Shown: positions 9,197-18,354 of the stretch, one piece after another
Position numbering within the stretch: the first letter of the stretch is position 1
How the letters are laid out: every line of letters begins with the position of its first letter
Origin: Methanococcoides sp. AM1
GTDB taxonomy: Archaea; Halobacteriota; Methanosarcinia; Methanosarcinales; Methanosarcinaceae
NCBI RefSeq assembly: GCF_900774055.1
Contig: NZ_CAAGSW010000006.1
Span: forward strand, 62,001-126,000
Length of the DNA stretch: 64,000 nucleotides
Reading direction: 5' to 3'
The notes under the pieces: generated by a model
Databases searched by the model: none
What the model saw: only the letters and a program-made list of their open reading frames with translations
Told to the model about the DNA's origin: nothing
Made by a program: the position numbers and the translations under genes

Positions 9197-10450
9197 TTAG
9201 CTCTCTACACAGTCATCAAGTGAAATTCCAAGTGCTTCAGCCGTAAGGACGATAACATCCTCAACAACAAGCTCATCTGCACCAAGGGAGTCCCTTCCAT
9301 CAGAAAGGTTCCTCTTACAGAACGGGCATGCGCTTGAAAGGATATCCGGGTTCTTTGCAAGAGCATCCTGAACACGGGTCTCAGCGACCTTGAGAGCAAG
9401 ATCAGGAACACCTGCCTTTACACCACCGCCAGCTCCACAGCAGCGCTGGTTTTCCTTGATACGATCCATCTCTTTAAGGTTTAGACCAGGAATCGCGTTA
9501 AGAACACTCCTTGGCGGATTATATACACCAACGTGACGTCCAAGGTGACATGGATCGTGGTATGTTACTGTAAGGTTATCGAATGGCTTTTTCCATTCAA
9601 GCTTGCCTTCCTTGATAAGATCCTCAAGGAACTCTGTGATATGGATGATCTCGAATGGCATTTCCTCATTGAGCAACCTTGGCCAGTCCACAAGAGAAGT
9701 ACGGTAGCAACCAGCACATGCATACAAAACTTTCTTTGCACCCTTTGCAACGATACCGTCAACATTCTTCCTTGCAGCTTTACGTGCAATGTCCTCGATC
9801 TCGTACTGACCGGTCCTGACAAGTGCGGAACAGCAGCAAGCCTCATCCTCACCAAGCATTGTGAACTCGATTCCAAGGTAGTTAAGGACACGTGCCGTAG
9901 CAAATGCCAGCTTTGTCTGCCTCAGTTCTGCAGTACAGCCACCAAAGTAAAGGATCTCTGCTTTGTCAGCGATCTTTACATCATCAGGAATCCAGTTGAG
10001 CCTGTCCTTGTTGTCAGCCATGTATGGGTTCATGTACTCGCCGATGAGCTTTACGAACATTCCCTGCTTACCATATGGACCATTACCACGTTTGACAAGG
10101 TTTGCACGCATAGATTCCCACAACTCAATGGTGTTGATACCAACTTCACAGACTGTAGCACACATTCCACAAGTGGTGCAGCCATAGACATCATCCTTGA
10201 ACTGCTCGATCTCTTCCTCAGGAATTGCCTTTGGACCGAAGAGTCTGGCACGAAGACCATAGGACTTATTCATAAACTGTCTCCACCTGAGGATCTTATC
10301 CCTTGGTGCAAGTCCAGGATCTTTGTTGGATGCATCATAGGTTGGACACCAGTTGACACATTCACCACAGCGTACACAAGCATCAAGCTCCATGAGCTGG
10401 ACAGCAGTTAAGTTATTTGTATTAATTGAAGGTTCGCCTTTCATGATCAT
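9197..10450 (-). CDS. hdrD: Heterodisulfide reductase subunit D (catalytic)
   Basis: Catalytic subunit that reduces CoM-S-S-CoB on the cytoplasmic side of the membrane, the terminal step of respiration in cytochrome-containing methanogens. N-terminal ferredoxin-like region: [11 protein letters not shown] (residues 27-37) and [11 protein letters not shown] (about 90-100), binding two 4Fe-4S clusters. Two cysteine-rich CCG domains follow: CCCSALVR with CAGC, and RCCGAGGG with CPFC. The second one holds the special active-site cluster. The 417-residue length is normal. It overlaps hdrE by four bases (ATGA), so the subunits are translationally coupled. Confidence 0.96.
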   Translation of the reverse strand: MIMKGEPSINTNNLTAVQLMELDACVRCGECVNWCPTYDASNKDPGLAPRDKILRWRQFMNKSYGLRARLFGPKAIPEEEIEQFKDDVYGCTTCGMCATVCEVGINTIELWESMRANLVKRGNGPYGKQGMFVKLIGEYMNPYMADNKDRLNWIPDDVKIADKAEILYFGGCTAELRQTKLAFATARVLNYLGIEFTMLGEDEACCCSALVRTGQYEIEDIARKAARKNVDGIVAKGAKKVLYACAGCYRTSLVDWPRLLNEEMPFEIIHITEFLEDLIKEGKLEWKKPFDNLTVTYHDPCHLGRHVGVYNPPRSVLNAIPGLNLKEMDRIKENQRCCGAGGGVKAGVPDLALKVAETRVQDALAKNPDILSSACPFCKRNLSDGRDSLGADELVVEDVIVLTAEALGISLDDCVES

Positions 10451-11256
10451 TCGCCTCCCTTGTTAGCCATGAGGGTAAGTGGTCCTGCGATCATATGCAT
10501 ATACTTGCTGAATGGGATATATGCTATACAGAAGAACAATGAGATAACAACGTGGAACAGTGATGCAGGTGGTGCAAGATCTGACTGCATCCCCATGCCC
10601 CAGAAAGTACCGTTCCTTACACCGTCAGCAACGAAACCTGTGACAACGATGATTGTAAGTCCGATAAGAAGGACAGAGTCAAAAGCAATGGTGCTCTCAC
10701 GAGCCTTTGTGACGAAAAGTCTCCTGAAAATTGCAATTATGATACCGAACAACAGTATGTAGCTGAATACATCATTTGGCACACTGAGCATCTCCCTGAA
10801 AACTTCAGGTGATATTATGTGAATGCCTACCATGTGAATGATCTCCACAACGAACATAGCTATTGACATGATACAAAGTGCGATCCATCCACCAAAGATG
10901 GCTAGATGCATAACCCATCTTGCAGGACTGCGCTGTAAAGCACGTCTCTGAAGGAGAGCATCAAGAATAAGTGTAACAAATATGTTCTGGCCATGGCCAT
11001 GTCCTTTTGCACTCATCTGATAGGCTAACGCTTTAGGGAATGCAAGTATGCTTCCTGAAGGCTTAAGACTGTATCCTTCGGAACCTTCGCCCCATTTTTT
11101 AAGATTGATATACATACCGACCATGAAGATCGCTATTGAGATTGTGGCCATGATCATGACCGCTGCAAATGTGATCCTCATAGATTCAGTAAGCATCCCG
11201 AAACTGTTTACGATCTCCGCAGACTCAGTAAGTCCACTGAAATATTCCATACTCAT
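10447..11256 (-). CDS. hdrE: Heterodisulfide reductase subunit E (cytochrome b)
   Basis: A 269-residue membrane cytochrome b that passes electrons from methanophenazine to HdrD. About five membrane helices are visible (near residues 30-50, 110-150, 165-185, 200-220 and 235-255), with histidines suited to haem ligation ([21 protein letters not shown]). It is first in the hdrED unit. A TATA-like ATTTAAATA on the minus strand at 11356-11364 suggests a leader of about 75 nt. Confidence 0.95.
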   Translation of the reverse strand: MSMEYFSGLTESAEIVNSFGMLTESMRITFAAVMIMATISIAIFMVGMYINLKKWGEGSEGYSLKPSGSILAFPKALAYQMSAKGHGHGQNIFVTLILDALLQRRALQRSPARWVMHLAIFGGWIALCIMSIAMFVVEIIHMVGIHIISPEVFREMLSVPNDVFSYILLFGIIIAIFRRLFVTKARESTIAFDSVLLIGLTIIVVTGFVADGVRNGTFWGMGMQSDLAPPASLFHVVISLFFCIAYIPFSKYMHMIAGPLTLMANKGGE

Positions 11257-11557
11257 AAATTCTTCTCCTGATATTGCTACGAAACAGTAATATTACATCT
11301 TTCTAAAAATTATTATGATACCGAATACGGTTTGTGTATTGGTGGAACCTATTGTATTTAAATATTTTCATTAGCAGAGTGTGCATCAGAAGACCTAAAA
11401 ATATTTCAAAAATGGTCAGATGGAAGCTTATTCCAACGTCTGAAATAATTATAATAATAGCTAAAAGTTTAAGGATGCTTTAGAAAACCAAACAAATATA
11501 GAGAAGAGAAATCTGCACACATAATAAAAAGCTAACAAATACAAAAGAACATCGAAG
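11257..11557 (-). promoter_or_regulatory. hdrE: hdrED promoter region, otherwise empty
   Basis: 301 nt without a gene. The minus-strand TATA-like ATTTAAATA at 11356-11364 is the likely hdrED promoter. The rest (about 11370-11557), downstream side, is AT-rich and shows no convincing ORF, hairpin or RNA. Confidence 0.45.
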
Positions 11558-12229
11558 TTATATTAAGCCAAGTTCCTTCTTGAAATTATCAAGACCCATA
11601 TCATCGATGAGCCTGCCAATACGATATCTTTTAGCATAACCTTTGTAAATACCAATGATTTTTTCCACTAGTTCAAGAACCTCAGTTTCGTTGAGACCTT
11701 CACTGACCACATCAGCAAGTCTTGGCTTGATACCAGCATTCCCACCCACCATTACAGTATAGCCCCTGGGAGTTCCCATTATGCCAATATCCTTTACGGC
11801 TGGTTCGGAGCAGGAATTCATACATCCACTAACAGCCATTTTGAACTTTGAGGGGAGCTCCATTCCATGGTATTTTTCATTAATGATAGAACCAAGAGAA
11901 ACAGCATCTTGTTGTGCCCTTTTGCAAAAGCTTGTACCAGGACATACCTTGATACTACGAACGCATTTACCTATCGAAGATGCGGATCCCATTCCAAGTT
12001 CCAGCCATGCACTATCAAGATCCTCTTCTTTTAGTCCGACAATAGCAATACGCTGTGCAGATGTAAATTTAAGAATATCAGCATCATATTTCCGTGCAAC
12101 ATCCACTATCCTTTGCAATTCATCAGGAGTTACGATGCCTGCCGGAGTTTGTGGAACTATGGCATAAGAACATTTGTCACGCTGAAGTATAGCGTTTTTA
12201 TCTAACAGATCCTTTGCCAATAATCCCAC
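11558..12229 (-). CDS. Small siroheme/4Fe-4S protein, sulfite-reductase-like (Dsr-LP)
   Basis: 223 residues resembling one half of a sulfite/nitrite reductase. The signature siroheme-4Fe-4S cysteines are present: CPGTSFC (C-x5-C, near residue 95) and SGCMNSC (C-x3-C, near residue 135), preceded by the IVTPDELQRIVDVARKYDADILKFTSAQRI ferredoxin-like half-domain. Methanogens have several such Dsr-like proteins whose physiological substrate is mostly unsettled. The likely start is GTG. It follows the ferritin-like gene by 27 nt, suggesting an operon. Confidence 0.8.
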   Translation of the reverse strand: MGLLAKDLLDKNAILQRDKCSYAIVPQTPAGIVTPDELQRIVDVARKYDADILKFTSAQRIAIVGLKEEDLDSAWLELGMGSASSIGKCVRSIKVCPGTSFCKRAQQDAVSLGSIINEKYHGMELPSKFKMAVSGCMNSCSEPAVKDIGIMGTPRGYTVMVGGNAGIKPRLADVVSEGLNETEVLELVEKIIGIYKGYAKRYRIGRLIDDMGLDNFKKELGLI

Positions 12230-12256
12230 ACCCGACTTAAGTCTTTAATGTCTTAC

Positions 12257-12640
12257 TTATTCAGTCTGTTTCAGTTTCCTGAGAAGACCTGCAAGACCTG
12301 CCTTGTGCCTTGCCTCATCAAGTGATGCCTTTGCAAAGAACAATGCAGCAGCTTCATTACCTTCTTCGCGAGCAATACGTGCAGCATCTGCTTTCTCAGC
12401 TTCAGCCATTGTCTCACCCTCGAGCATCATCTCGATGTTCTCAATTGTAGTGCCTTTTATAACACCAAGGATCTCAGCAACTTCTGTAGCATGCCATGCC
12501 TCATCCATCGCGATCTGACGGAAATAGAGAGCAGCATCAAAATGACCTTCGCGCTCGGCCAGCTTTGACATTGCAAGGTACCATCCAACTTCAGTAGTCT
12601 CACCCTTAAAAGTAGCTTTCAGAATATCTTCTAAACTCAT
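12257..12640 (-). CDS. Ferritin-like (rubrerythrin-type) di-iron protein without rubredoxin domain
   Basis: 127 residues forming a four-helix bundle. Two repeats carry di-iron ligands: ETTEVGWYLAMSKLAEREG with AMDEAWHATEVAE, then EGNEAAALFFAKASLDEARHKAGL (ExxH motifs at the end of helices 2 and 4). No C-terminal rubredoxin domain, so it probably acts with a separate electron donor. A peroxide-scavenging role fits the family but is inferred. A strong site (AAGGAGGT) precedes the ATG. Confidence 0.8.
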   Translation of the reverse strand: MSLEDILKATFKGETTEVGWYLAMSKLAEREGHFDAALYFRQIAMDEAWHATEVAEILGVIKGTTIENIEMMLEGETMAEAEKADAARIAREEGNEAAALFFAKASLDEARHKAGLAGLLRKLKQTE

Positions 12641-12781
12641 TTATTTACCTCCTTGATACAAATTGTATAATTAATATTAGCAGGATTCTTGATAACGTTT
12701 ATGGAATACTGACAAATACTGTGCAATTACAGCAGTTCTGTTTTGGCTTTGCGGTCGATGAACAATATAGGCAATTGCGCA

Positions 12782-12789
12782 AAATATAC
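12782..12789 (+). promoter_or_regulatory. TATA box of the TrmJ-like gene
   Basis: GCGCAAAATATACAT has a BRE-like part followed by a TATA element. Transcription would begin near 12812, which excludes the ATGs at 12795/12798 as starts and supports ATG 12816. Confidence 0.5.
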
Positions 12790-12815
12790 ATGTATTGATG
12801 ATATTGAAGGATGAG

Positions 12816-13511
12816 ATGACTTTTAATTTAAGGATAGTTCTGGTGGAACCTTTATACCAGGGTAATGTTGGATCAGTAGCAAGAGCTATGAAAAATTTTG
12901 GATTCAGTGACCTTGTGCTAGTAAATCCATGCAAACTGGAAATTGAAGCACGTGCACTTGCATCCCATGCTTGGGATGTACTTAACGGCGCAAGGATAGT
13001 CACCAACATTGAAGAAGCCATTGAAGGAGCTGATGTGGTAGTTGCAACAACAGGCATCACCGGGATTAAAACAGATGAACATATACGCATGCCTCCATAT
13101 ACACCACATGAACTTAAGGAAAAGTTCAATGGCACTAATGGAACTATTGCCATCCTCTTTGGCAGGGAAGATAATGGGTTCACCAATGATGAGCTTAAAC
13201 TAAGCGATATGATCGTAAGCATCCCAACTTCAGAGATCTATCCAATAATGAACCTATCACATGCCACAACGATTATGCTATATGAATTGAGTCAGATCGA
13301 TGCAGGAGAACAGCAACTTGCTGATGGTTTTGATCTTAAGCTTCTAAATGAGCATATTGGAGAACTTCTGGACGATATCCAATACCCGGAACATAAAAAG
13401 GAAAAGACACACCTTATGTTCAAAAGGATATTCGGAAGGGCACAGCTCATGCCAAGAGAAGTGCAGACATTGAGAGGCTTTTTTGGAAAGATACAGCAAC
13501 TGCTGAAATGA
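12816..13511 (+). CDS. trmJ: TrmJ-like SPOUT RNA 2'-O-methyltransferase
   Basis: Family of tRNA 2'-O-methyltransferases acting at position 32. SPOUT signatures: RIVLVEPLYQGNVGSVARAMKNFGF at the N-terminus, GTIAILFGREDNGFTNDEL near residue 115, and the knot motif IPTSEIYPIMNLSHATTIMLYE. I start it at ATG 12816 (MTFNLRIV) because GGATGA lies just upstream and the TATA box at 12782 places transcription close to it. After the stop, AAAATC-AAACC-GATTTT (about 13508-13524) may act as a terminator hairpin. Confidence 0.87.
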   Translation: MTFNLRIVLVEPLYQGNVGSVARAMKNFGFSDLVLVNPCKLEIEARALASHAWDVLNGARIVTNIEEAIEGADVVVATTGITGIKTDEHIRMPPYTPHELKEKFNGTNGTIAILFGREDNGFTNDELKLSDMIVSIPTSEIYPIMNLSHATTIMLYELSQIDAGEQQLADGFDLKLLNEHIGELLDDIQYPEHKKEKTHLMFKRIFGRAQLMPREVQTLRGFFGKIQQLLK

Positions 13512-13603
13512 AAATCAAACCGATTTTGACCAGACCATCTCCCCAAATTATTATTTAACGATGCCGACTCGAAATATTGATATGTATTATGATGTGTTGT
13601 AAC

Positions 13604-13615
13604 CTTCTATAAATG
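13604..13615 (+). promoter_or_regulatory. TATA box of mcm
   Basis: CTTCTATAAATG gives a predicted transcription start near 13635, leaving at most about 15 nt of leader before MCM. Confidence 0.5.
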
Positions 13616-13640
13616 AAGGATCATTCCAAAACAGGAAAAT

Positions 13641-15740
13641 GTGAATCAAATGAGCGAAGTTAAATGGGATGAAAAATTCAGGGATTTTCTAAAAAGATAC
13701 TGCTGGGACGATATACTCCTGCTTGCTAATGAATACCCTGAACTGCGCAGCATTACAGTCGATTTTCCGGACCTTGAGCAATTCGATGCAGATCTTGCAT
13801 ATGAACTACTCGAGCATCCCGATGATGTAATACCATATGCTGAGCAGGCGCTTCGTGAAATTGACATTCCTATCGAGAAGGAACTCGATGATGCCCATGT
13901 ACAATTCATTAACATCCCAAACCGTGTTACAATAAGGGACCTGCGTAGCAAACACTTGCTGAAGTTCGTATCCATTGAAGGAATGATACGCAAAGCAACG
14001 GAAGTCAGGCCAAAGATCACAAATGCAGCATTCATGTGCATGCGTTGTGAGAACACAAGCTATGAGCCACAGGAGGGACCCAAGTTCGTAGAACCGAACG
14101 AGTGTGAGAACGAATCATGCGGCAAAAAAGGACCTTTCAAATTACTTATCGACCAGTCCAGCTTTGTAGATGCACAAAAACTTCAGGTACAGGAAGCACC
14201 CGAAAATCTCAAGGGTGGCACACAACCACAAAGCCTTGATGTTGATGCAGAGGATGATCTTGCAGGACTTGTCAAACCCGGTGACCGTCTTGTAATAAAC
14301 GGAATACTACGCTCACACCAGCGAACCCTGAGAGAGGGTAAATCCACGTTTTACGACCTCGTCCTTCATGCAAATTCCATCGAATACGTAGATCAGGAAT
14401 TCGATGAACTTGATATCACTCCGGAAGATGAGGAAGCGATCATTGAAATGAGCAAGGATCCGAACATTTATAAAAATATAACCGGATCGATCGCACCGTC
14501 CATCTACGGTTATGAGGACATAAAGGAAGCACTCAGCCTGCAATTATTCTCGGCAGTTGCAAAGATGTTACCCGACGGATCTCGTGTCAGAGGTGACATA
14601 CACATTCTGTTGGTAGGAGATCCGGGTATCGCTAAAAGTCAGTTACTTCGATACATGGTGAAAATATCACCCCGTGGTGTGTTCGCATCAGGTAAAAGCG
14701 CATCATCCAGTGGTCTGACAGCTGCAGCAGTTAAAGACGACCTTGGAGACGGACGCTGGACACTGGAAGCCGGTGCACTTGTAATGGCAGACATGGGTCT
14801 TGCAGCAGTGGACGAAATGGATAAAATGAGCAGGGAAGATAAGAGTGCACTGCACGAAGCAATGGAACAACAGACCATCAGTGTTGCAAAAGCAGGTATT
14901 CTTGCAACGCTTAAATCAAGATGTGCACTCCTTGGTGCTGCAAATCCTAAATACGGAAGGTTCGACAAGTATGAGGGGCTTGCCGAGCAGATCAATATGC
15001 CACCTGCACTCATATCCAGGTTCGACCTTATTTTCATACTTCTAGATGTTCCTGATCGCACAAAGGATAGCAATATCGCAAACCACATATTGAAATCGCA
15101 ATATGCAGGAGAACTTTTAGAACAGAAGAGTAGACTCCCATCGTCCAAGGTAACGAAGGAAGATGTAGAAGCACATATAGATGTTATACTTCCTACTATC
15201 GAAAATGACATGATGAGAAAATATGTAGCCTATGCACGACGAAAAGTTTTCCCAATCATGGAAGACGATGCCCGTGAACACATAATTAATTTCTATCTCG
15301 ACCTTAGGAGACAGGGAGAAGGCAAAGATTCACCCGTACCCGTAACTGCAAGACAGCTCGAAGCCCTTGTCAGACTTTCTGAAGCAAGTGCTCGCATACG
15401 TTTAAGTAATGTAGTTACAATGGATGATGCGAAAAGGACCACACGAATTTCTATGGCATGTATGCGACAGGTAGGAGTCGATCCGGACACCGGCGCATTC
15501 GATGTAGATGTGGTCGCATCCGGAACAAGCAAGAGCCAGAGAGATAAGATTCATCTGATAAAAGAAATCATTACACGTGTCAGTGAAAGGCATGCCGGTT
15601 CAAAGGCACCTCTTGAAGAAGTCTATGCAGAAGCTGAGAGCGAAAACATAGACAGGGAAAGGGCAGAAGAGCTTGTCACAAAAATGAAAAGGCAGGGGGA
15701 TCTCCTTGCACCTGATAATAAACACATAAAATTAGTATGA
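13641..15740 (+). CDS. mcm: Replicative DNA helicase MCM
   Basis: Hexameric 3'-5' helicase that unwinds the replication fork. The N-terminal domain has a zinc site (CMRCENTS with CENESC, residues 133-160). The AAA+ core has Walker A GDPGIAKSQ (about residue 332), Walker B LAAVDEMDKM (about 390), sensor 1 GAANPKYGRF and arginine finger SRFDLIF. The C-terminus is a winged helix. The 699-residue length is usual and there is no intein. GTG 13641 and ATG 13650 are both possible starts. It leads a run with DUF424 and two coiled-coil genes. Confidence 0.96.
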   Translation: MNQMSEVKWDEKFRDFLKRYCWDDILLLANEYPELRSITVDFPDLEQFDADLAYELLEHPDDVIPYAEQALREIDIPIEKELDDAHVQFINIPNRVTIRDLRSKHLLKFVSIEGMIRKATEVRPKITNAAFMCMRCENTSYEPQEGPKFVEPNECENESCGKKGPFKLLIDQSSFVDAQKLQVQEAPENLKGGTQPQSLDVDAEDDLAGLVKPGDRLVINGILRSHQRTLREGKSTFYDLVLHANSIEYVDQEFDELDITPEDEEAIIEMSKDPNIYKNITGSIAPSIYGYEDIKEALSLQLFSAVAKMLPDGSRVRGDIHILLVGDPGIAKSQLLRYMVKISPRGVFASGKSASSSGLTAAAVKDDLGDGRWTLEAGALVMADMGLAAVDEMDKMSREDKSALHEAMEQQTISVAKAGILATLKSRCALLGAANPKYGRFDKYEGLAEQINMPPALISRFDLIFILLDVPDRTKDSNIANHILKSQYAGELLEQKSRLPSSKVTKEDVEAHIDVILPTIENDMMRKYVAYARRKVFPIMEDDAREHIINFYLDLRRQGEGKDSPVPVTARQLEALVRLSEASARIRLSNVVTMDDAKRTTRISMACMRQVGVDPDTGAFDVDVVASGTSKSQRDKIHLIKEIITRVSERHAGSKAPLEEVYAEAESENIDRERAEELVTKMKRQGDLLAPDNKHIKLV

Positions 15741-15752
15741 TAAAGTGAACAC

Positions 15753-16043
15753 ATGTACCTGAAAATACACAAATCCGGAAATCAGATGATCGTTGCAGTT
15801 TGCGATAAAGAACTGATAGGTAAAAAGCTTAAAAAAGGCGAACTGGTCATCGAGATCAGTGAAGGATTCTACAAAGGCGAGATAGCATCTGAAGAAAAGA
15901 TCATCGAAGCTATATCAAACGCCACAACCGCAAATATATTTGGCAGTCGCGCAGTCCAATGCGCCATCGATGCCGGCGTGATCGAATCCGGATGCGTTAT
16001 ATATATTGAAGGAATACCACATGCACAATTATATAGATTATAA
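15753..16043 (+). CDS. DUF424 family protein
   Basis: 96 residues of a small archaea-specific family found near replication and translation genes. Typical pattern: MYLKIHKSGNQMIVAVCDKELIGKKLKKGE, then FYKGEIASEE and ANIFGSRAVQCAIDAGVI. No catalytic motif is obvious and the function is unknown. It begins 12 nt after mcm, so it is very likely co-transcribed with the helicase gene. Confidence 0.82.
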   Translation: MYLKIHKSGNQMIVAVCDKELIGKKLKKGELVIEISEGFYKGEIASEEKIIEAISNATTANIFGSRAVQCAIDAGVIESGCVIYIEGIPHAQLYRL

Positions 16044-16077
16044 AATATTACAATTCTGACATAAATTTGGTGGAACT

Positions 16078-16740
16078 ATGAGTGAGAGTACACAAAATAA
16101 TGAAGTTTCCATTCTTGACAAAAATGAATTGATCAAGAATGTGATCACGAAGCACAAACGCCTTTTAGAAGAATACAACAAAGAGTTCAGCGGACTCGAA
16201 GAGAAAGTAAAGGCATTGAACGAAAAGATAGAATCTTCCAGGAAAGAAAAGGAAGACGTATTGAGCCGAACTGAACTGCTAAAAGAAAAGCGTCAACAGC
16301 TATACCACCAGGCAGAGAACACACTCGAAGAAATGTTTGACGTTATCGATGAAAAACTACTGGATAACAAGCTTATGCATGGCATCCACGATGACATCAC
16401 AAAGGTAAAGCGAGTTATTAAGATCGATGAAGAGAAGAAGGTCGTAGACGAACTTCTCCAAAAACTGGATGGCATGGGAACCCATGAAGATGTCCAGAAA
16501 TCCGTTCAGCAAATAAGGACAAGGGTAAATGAAGCCATCATTTCCAGTACCGAACTTGCAAATATATTCGGGACTGAGAAGAACTTTGAAAATGCCTTCC
16601 AAAAAGCAAGAGATGAACTCAAAGAGGTCTCACCTCGCCACGGCTGGCTTGACAACAGAATAAAGAGTCACAATGAAGCTCTTGAATACTGGGAAAAGCT
16701 TCCATCCAGTGAAGAGAGCACTCAGGAGGTAAACGCATGA
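16078..16740 (+). CDS. Coiled-coil protein, function unknown
   Basis: 220 residues, almost entirely Lys/Glu-rich helix with heptad patterns. The first 90 residues form one long coiled coil, a helical middle segment follows (DVQKSVQQIRTRVNEAI), and the C-terminus is short and charged. No membrane segment or nucleotide-binding motif. It overlaps the next coiled-coil gene by four bases, so the two are translationally coupled and may form a hetero-oligomer. Confidence 0.75.
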   Translation: MSESTQNNEVSILDKNELIKNVITKHKRLLEEYNKEFSGLEEKVKALNEKIESSRKEKEDVLSRTELLKEKRQQLYHQAENTLEEMFDVIDEKLLDNKLMHGIHDDITKVKRVIKIDEEKKVVDELLQKLDGMGTHEDVQKSVQQIRTRVNEAIISSTELANIFGTEKNFENAFQKARDELKEVSPRHGWLDNRIKSHNEALEYWEKLPSSEESTQEVNA

Positions 16741-17663
16741 GCGACTTACCAGATGCATCAATCATGAACGAAAAGGATCTTAAAAATGTGGTAAACGACT
16801 ACAGAACAAAGATCTCACAGAACGAGCGTACCCTAAAAGCTGTTTTCAGAGACCTGAAGCTACACCGAACGAACATCGATGAGCTGAAAGAAAAAAGGGA
16901 CAAGCTAAATGCACAGGTAAAAGAACTGGCAAAAAAGGCACGTGAAGAAAAAACACTACGTGATGCAGTGAATGAAAAGATCGCTGAGATCAAGGCTTCA
17001 AATGAGAAGATACGTGGTGAAAAGGACAAGATCACAGGTAGCATTTCAGAGCTTAAAGCAAAACGTGATGAGTACAATAAGCTTTCCCGCGGAAGTGTTG
17101 AATCCCTCACAAAAGCATATGCTGCAGAGCTTGACAAGTTCCTGAATGCCGACATTCCACTAAAACATGAGATCGATATCTTTGGAAGACTTACGGAGCT
17201 TCAACAGAGGATCGACTCTGCAAGCAATGCAGACGATATCCACAAGAAGATAGTCGAAACATACAAGCAATCCGAATCGATCTACAAATCAGATGGAACC
17301 ATTAGCGGTAGCGTTAAGGATCTCGCAGAAGATTCACAGAAGCACCATCTTGCAATGCTTGATAGCTACAAGAAGGTCGATGAGCTTCGCAAAGAAGCGG
17401 ATATGTACCACTCACAGATCAAGGAAACATATGATGTAGTATCCCCGATAAGAGAAAAGATCGATCCACTTAAAGCTAAGATCTCACAGCTCAGGGATGA
17501 ACTCAGCGTATACCTTGACAAGCTCAACGATATCCAGCTTGAAAAAGATGAGAAGAAAATAGATGAAAAGCATAATGTAGCAAAAGAGAAGTTTGAGAAG
17601 ACAGGAAAGATGAGCCTGCAGGACCTCAAATTGTTAATGGAAAAGGGAGATATTAAGTTCTAA
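16737..17663 (+). CDS. Archaeal coiled-coil protein (COG1340-like)
   Basis: 308 residues with two long coiled-coil stretches (about 10-110 and 205-275) around a helical centre (SVESLTKAYAAELDKFLNADIPLKHEIDIFGRL). It resembles the widespread archaeal coiled-coil family COG1340, which has no established function; database names such as phosphoserine phosphatase for relatives are unsupported here, as no HAD motif is present. ATGA overlap with the preceding gene. A very T-rich stretch (17678-17730) follows and may terminate the mcm transcript. Confidence 0.77.
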   Translation: MSDLPDASIMNEKDLKNVVNDYRTKISQNERTLKAVFRDLKLHRTNIDELKEKRDKLNAQVKELAKKAREEKTLRDAVNEKIAEIKASNEKIRGEKDKITGSISELKAKRDEYNKLSRGSVESLTKAYAAELDKFLNADIPLKHEIDIFGRLTELQQRIDSASNADDIHKKIVETYKQSESIYKSDGTISGSVKDLAEDSQKHHLAMLDSYKKVDELRKEADMYHSQIKETYDVVSPIREKIDPLKAKISQLRDELSVYLDKLNDIQLEKDEKKIDEKHNVAKEKFEKTGKMSLQDLKLLMEKGDIKF

Positions 17664-17677
17664 ACTTAGTTATCACT

Positions 17678-17730
17678 AACTTTTCCTTTTTTAAATTTTC
17701 TTTTCTTTAATTTTTATTTTACGACCCTGA
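17678..17730 (+). terminator. T-rich terminator after the mcm/coiled-coil genes
   Basis: Several runs of T (CTTTTCCTTTTTT, TTTTCTTTTCTTTAATTTTTATTTT) directly after the stop codon, between convergent genes. Archaeal RNA polymerase terminates on such U-rich tracts even without a hairpin. Confidence 0.5.
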
Positions 17731-17787
17731 TATTTTCCTACACCGAGTCAATACTAAACATTAGTGAAGCTTCGGTCGATTCCCTGA

Positions 17788-18354
17788 TCACTTCGATTCA
17801 AAAAAGCGACTGCAAATAAAAACAACGGCCATGCAACATATCGATGCCACAAGACCAAAACCCGGGATGCCATTATCAGGATTTATACCCGGTTCCGAAG
17901 ATGTATTGGAATCATTTAGAGATATGTCAGGATCTTCCGGGATGGGAGCTGGAAGTGATCGATCACGATATTGGAAAACGGGTTCAAAGGTCACCAGATC
18001 ACCACCCGGACCATAATAGATAGTATCAACTGTCATATTGAATAATTCTGTTGAATCACGGGAATAAACAAAAATGTCTCCTTCATAAAGAACTTCGTCC
18101 TTCAGACTAACACCATCAAGCGAAAGTTCTACCCATACACCCCCATCTGCATTCACATCTTTGATAACAAAGACATAACCCTGGCTGAACTCCCAGAAAC
18201 TTCCGGTCTCAATGAAAATACTGTCACCATCCATTAGCACTTCAGCCTTTACCTGAGCTCCGAGCACTGGCAGTATAAGAAGTGACAAAATAATAAGGAA
18301 GGATACAAAGAAACGTATCCGGTTAATTCTACTGTAACTCATGTCCCACACCAT
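17788..18354 (-). CDS. Exported S-layer-domain-like protein with PGF-type C-terminal sorting signal
   Basis: 188 residues. An N-terminal signal sequence (hydrophobic FFVSFLIILSLLILPVLGA, ending near residue 33) leads to a beta-rich domain. GYVFVIKDVNADGGVWVELSLDGVSLKD resembles the repeat of Methanosarcinales S-layer proteins. After a Pro/Ser/Asn-rich linker the protein ends in PGFGLVASICCMAVVFICSRFFESK, the layout of archaeosortase (PGF-CTERM) substrates. Its start abuts the birA stop, so it is probably the last gene of the pyc-birA transcript, an unexpected partner. Confidence 0.65.
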   Translation of the reverse strand: MVWDMSYSRINRIRFFVSFLIILSLLILPVLGAQVKAEVLMDGDSIFIETGSFWEFSQGYVFVIKDVNADGGVWVELSLDGVSLKDEVLYEGDIFVYSRDSTELFNMTVDTIYYGPGGDLVTFEPVFQYRDRSLPAPIPEDPDISLNDSNTSSEPGINPDNGIPGFGLVASICCMAVVFICSRFFESK

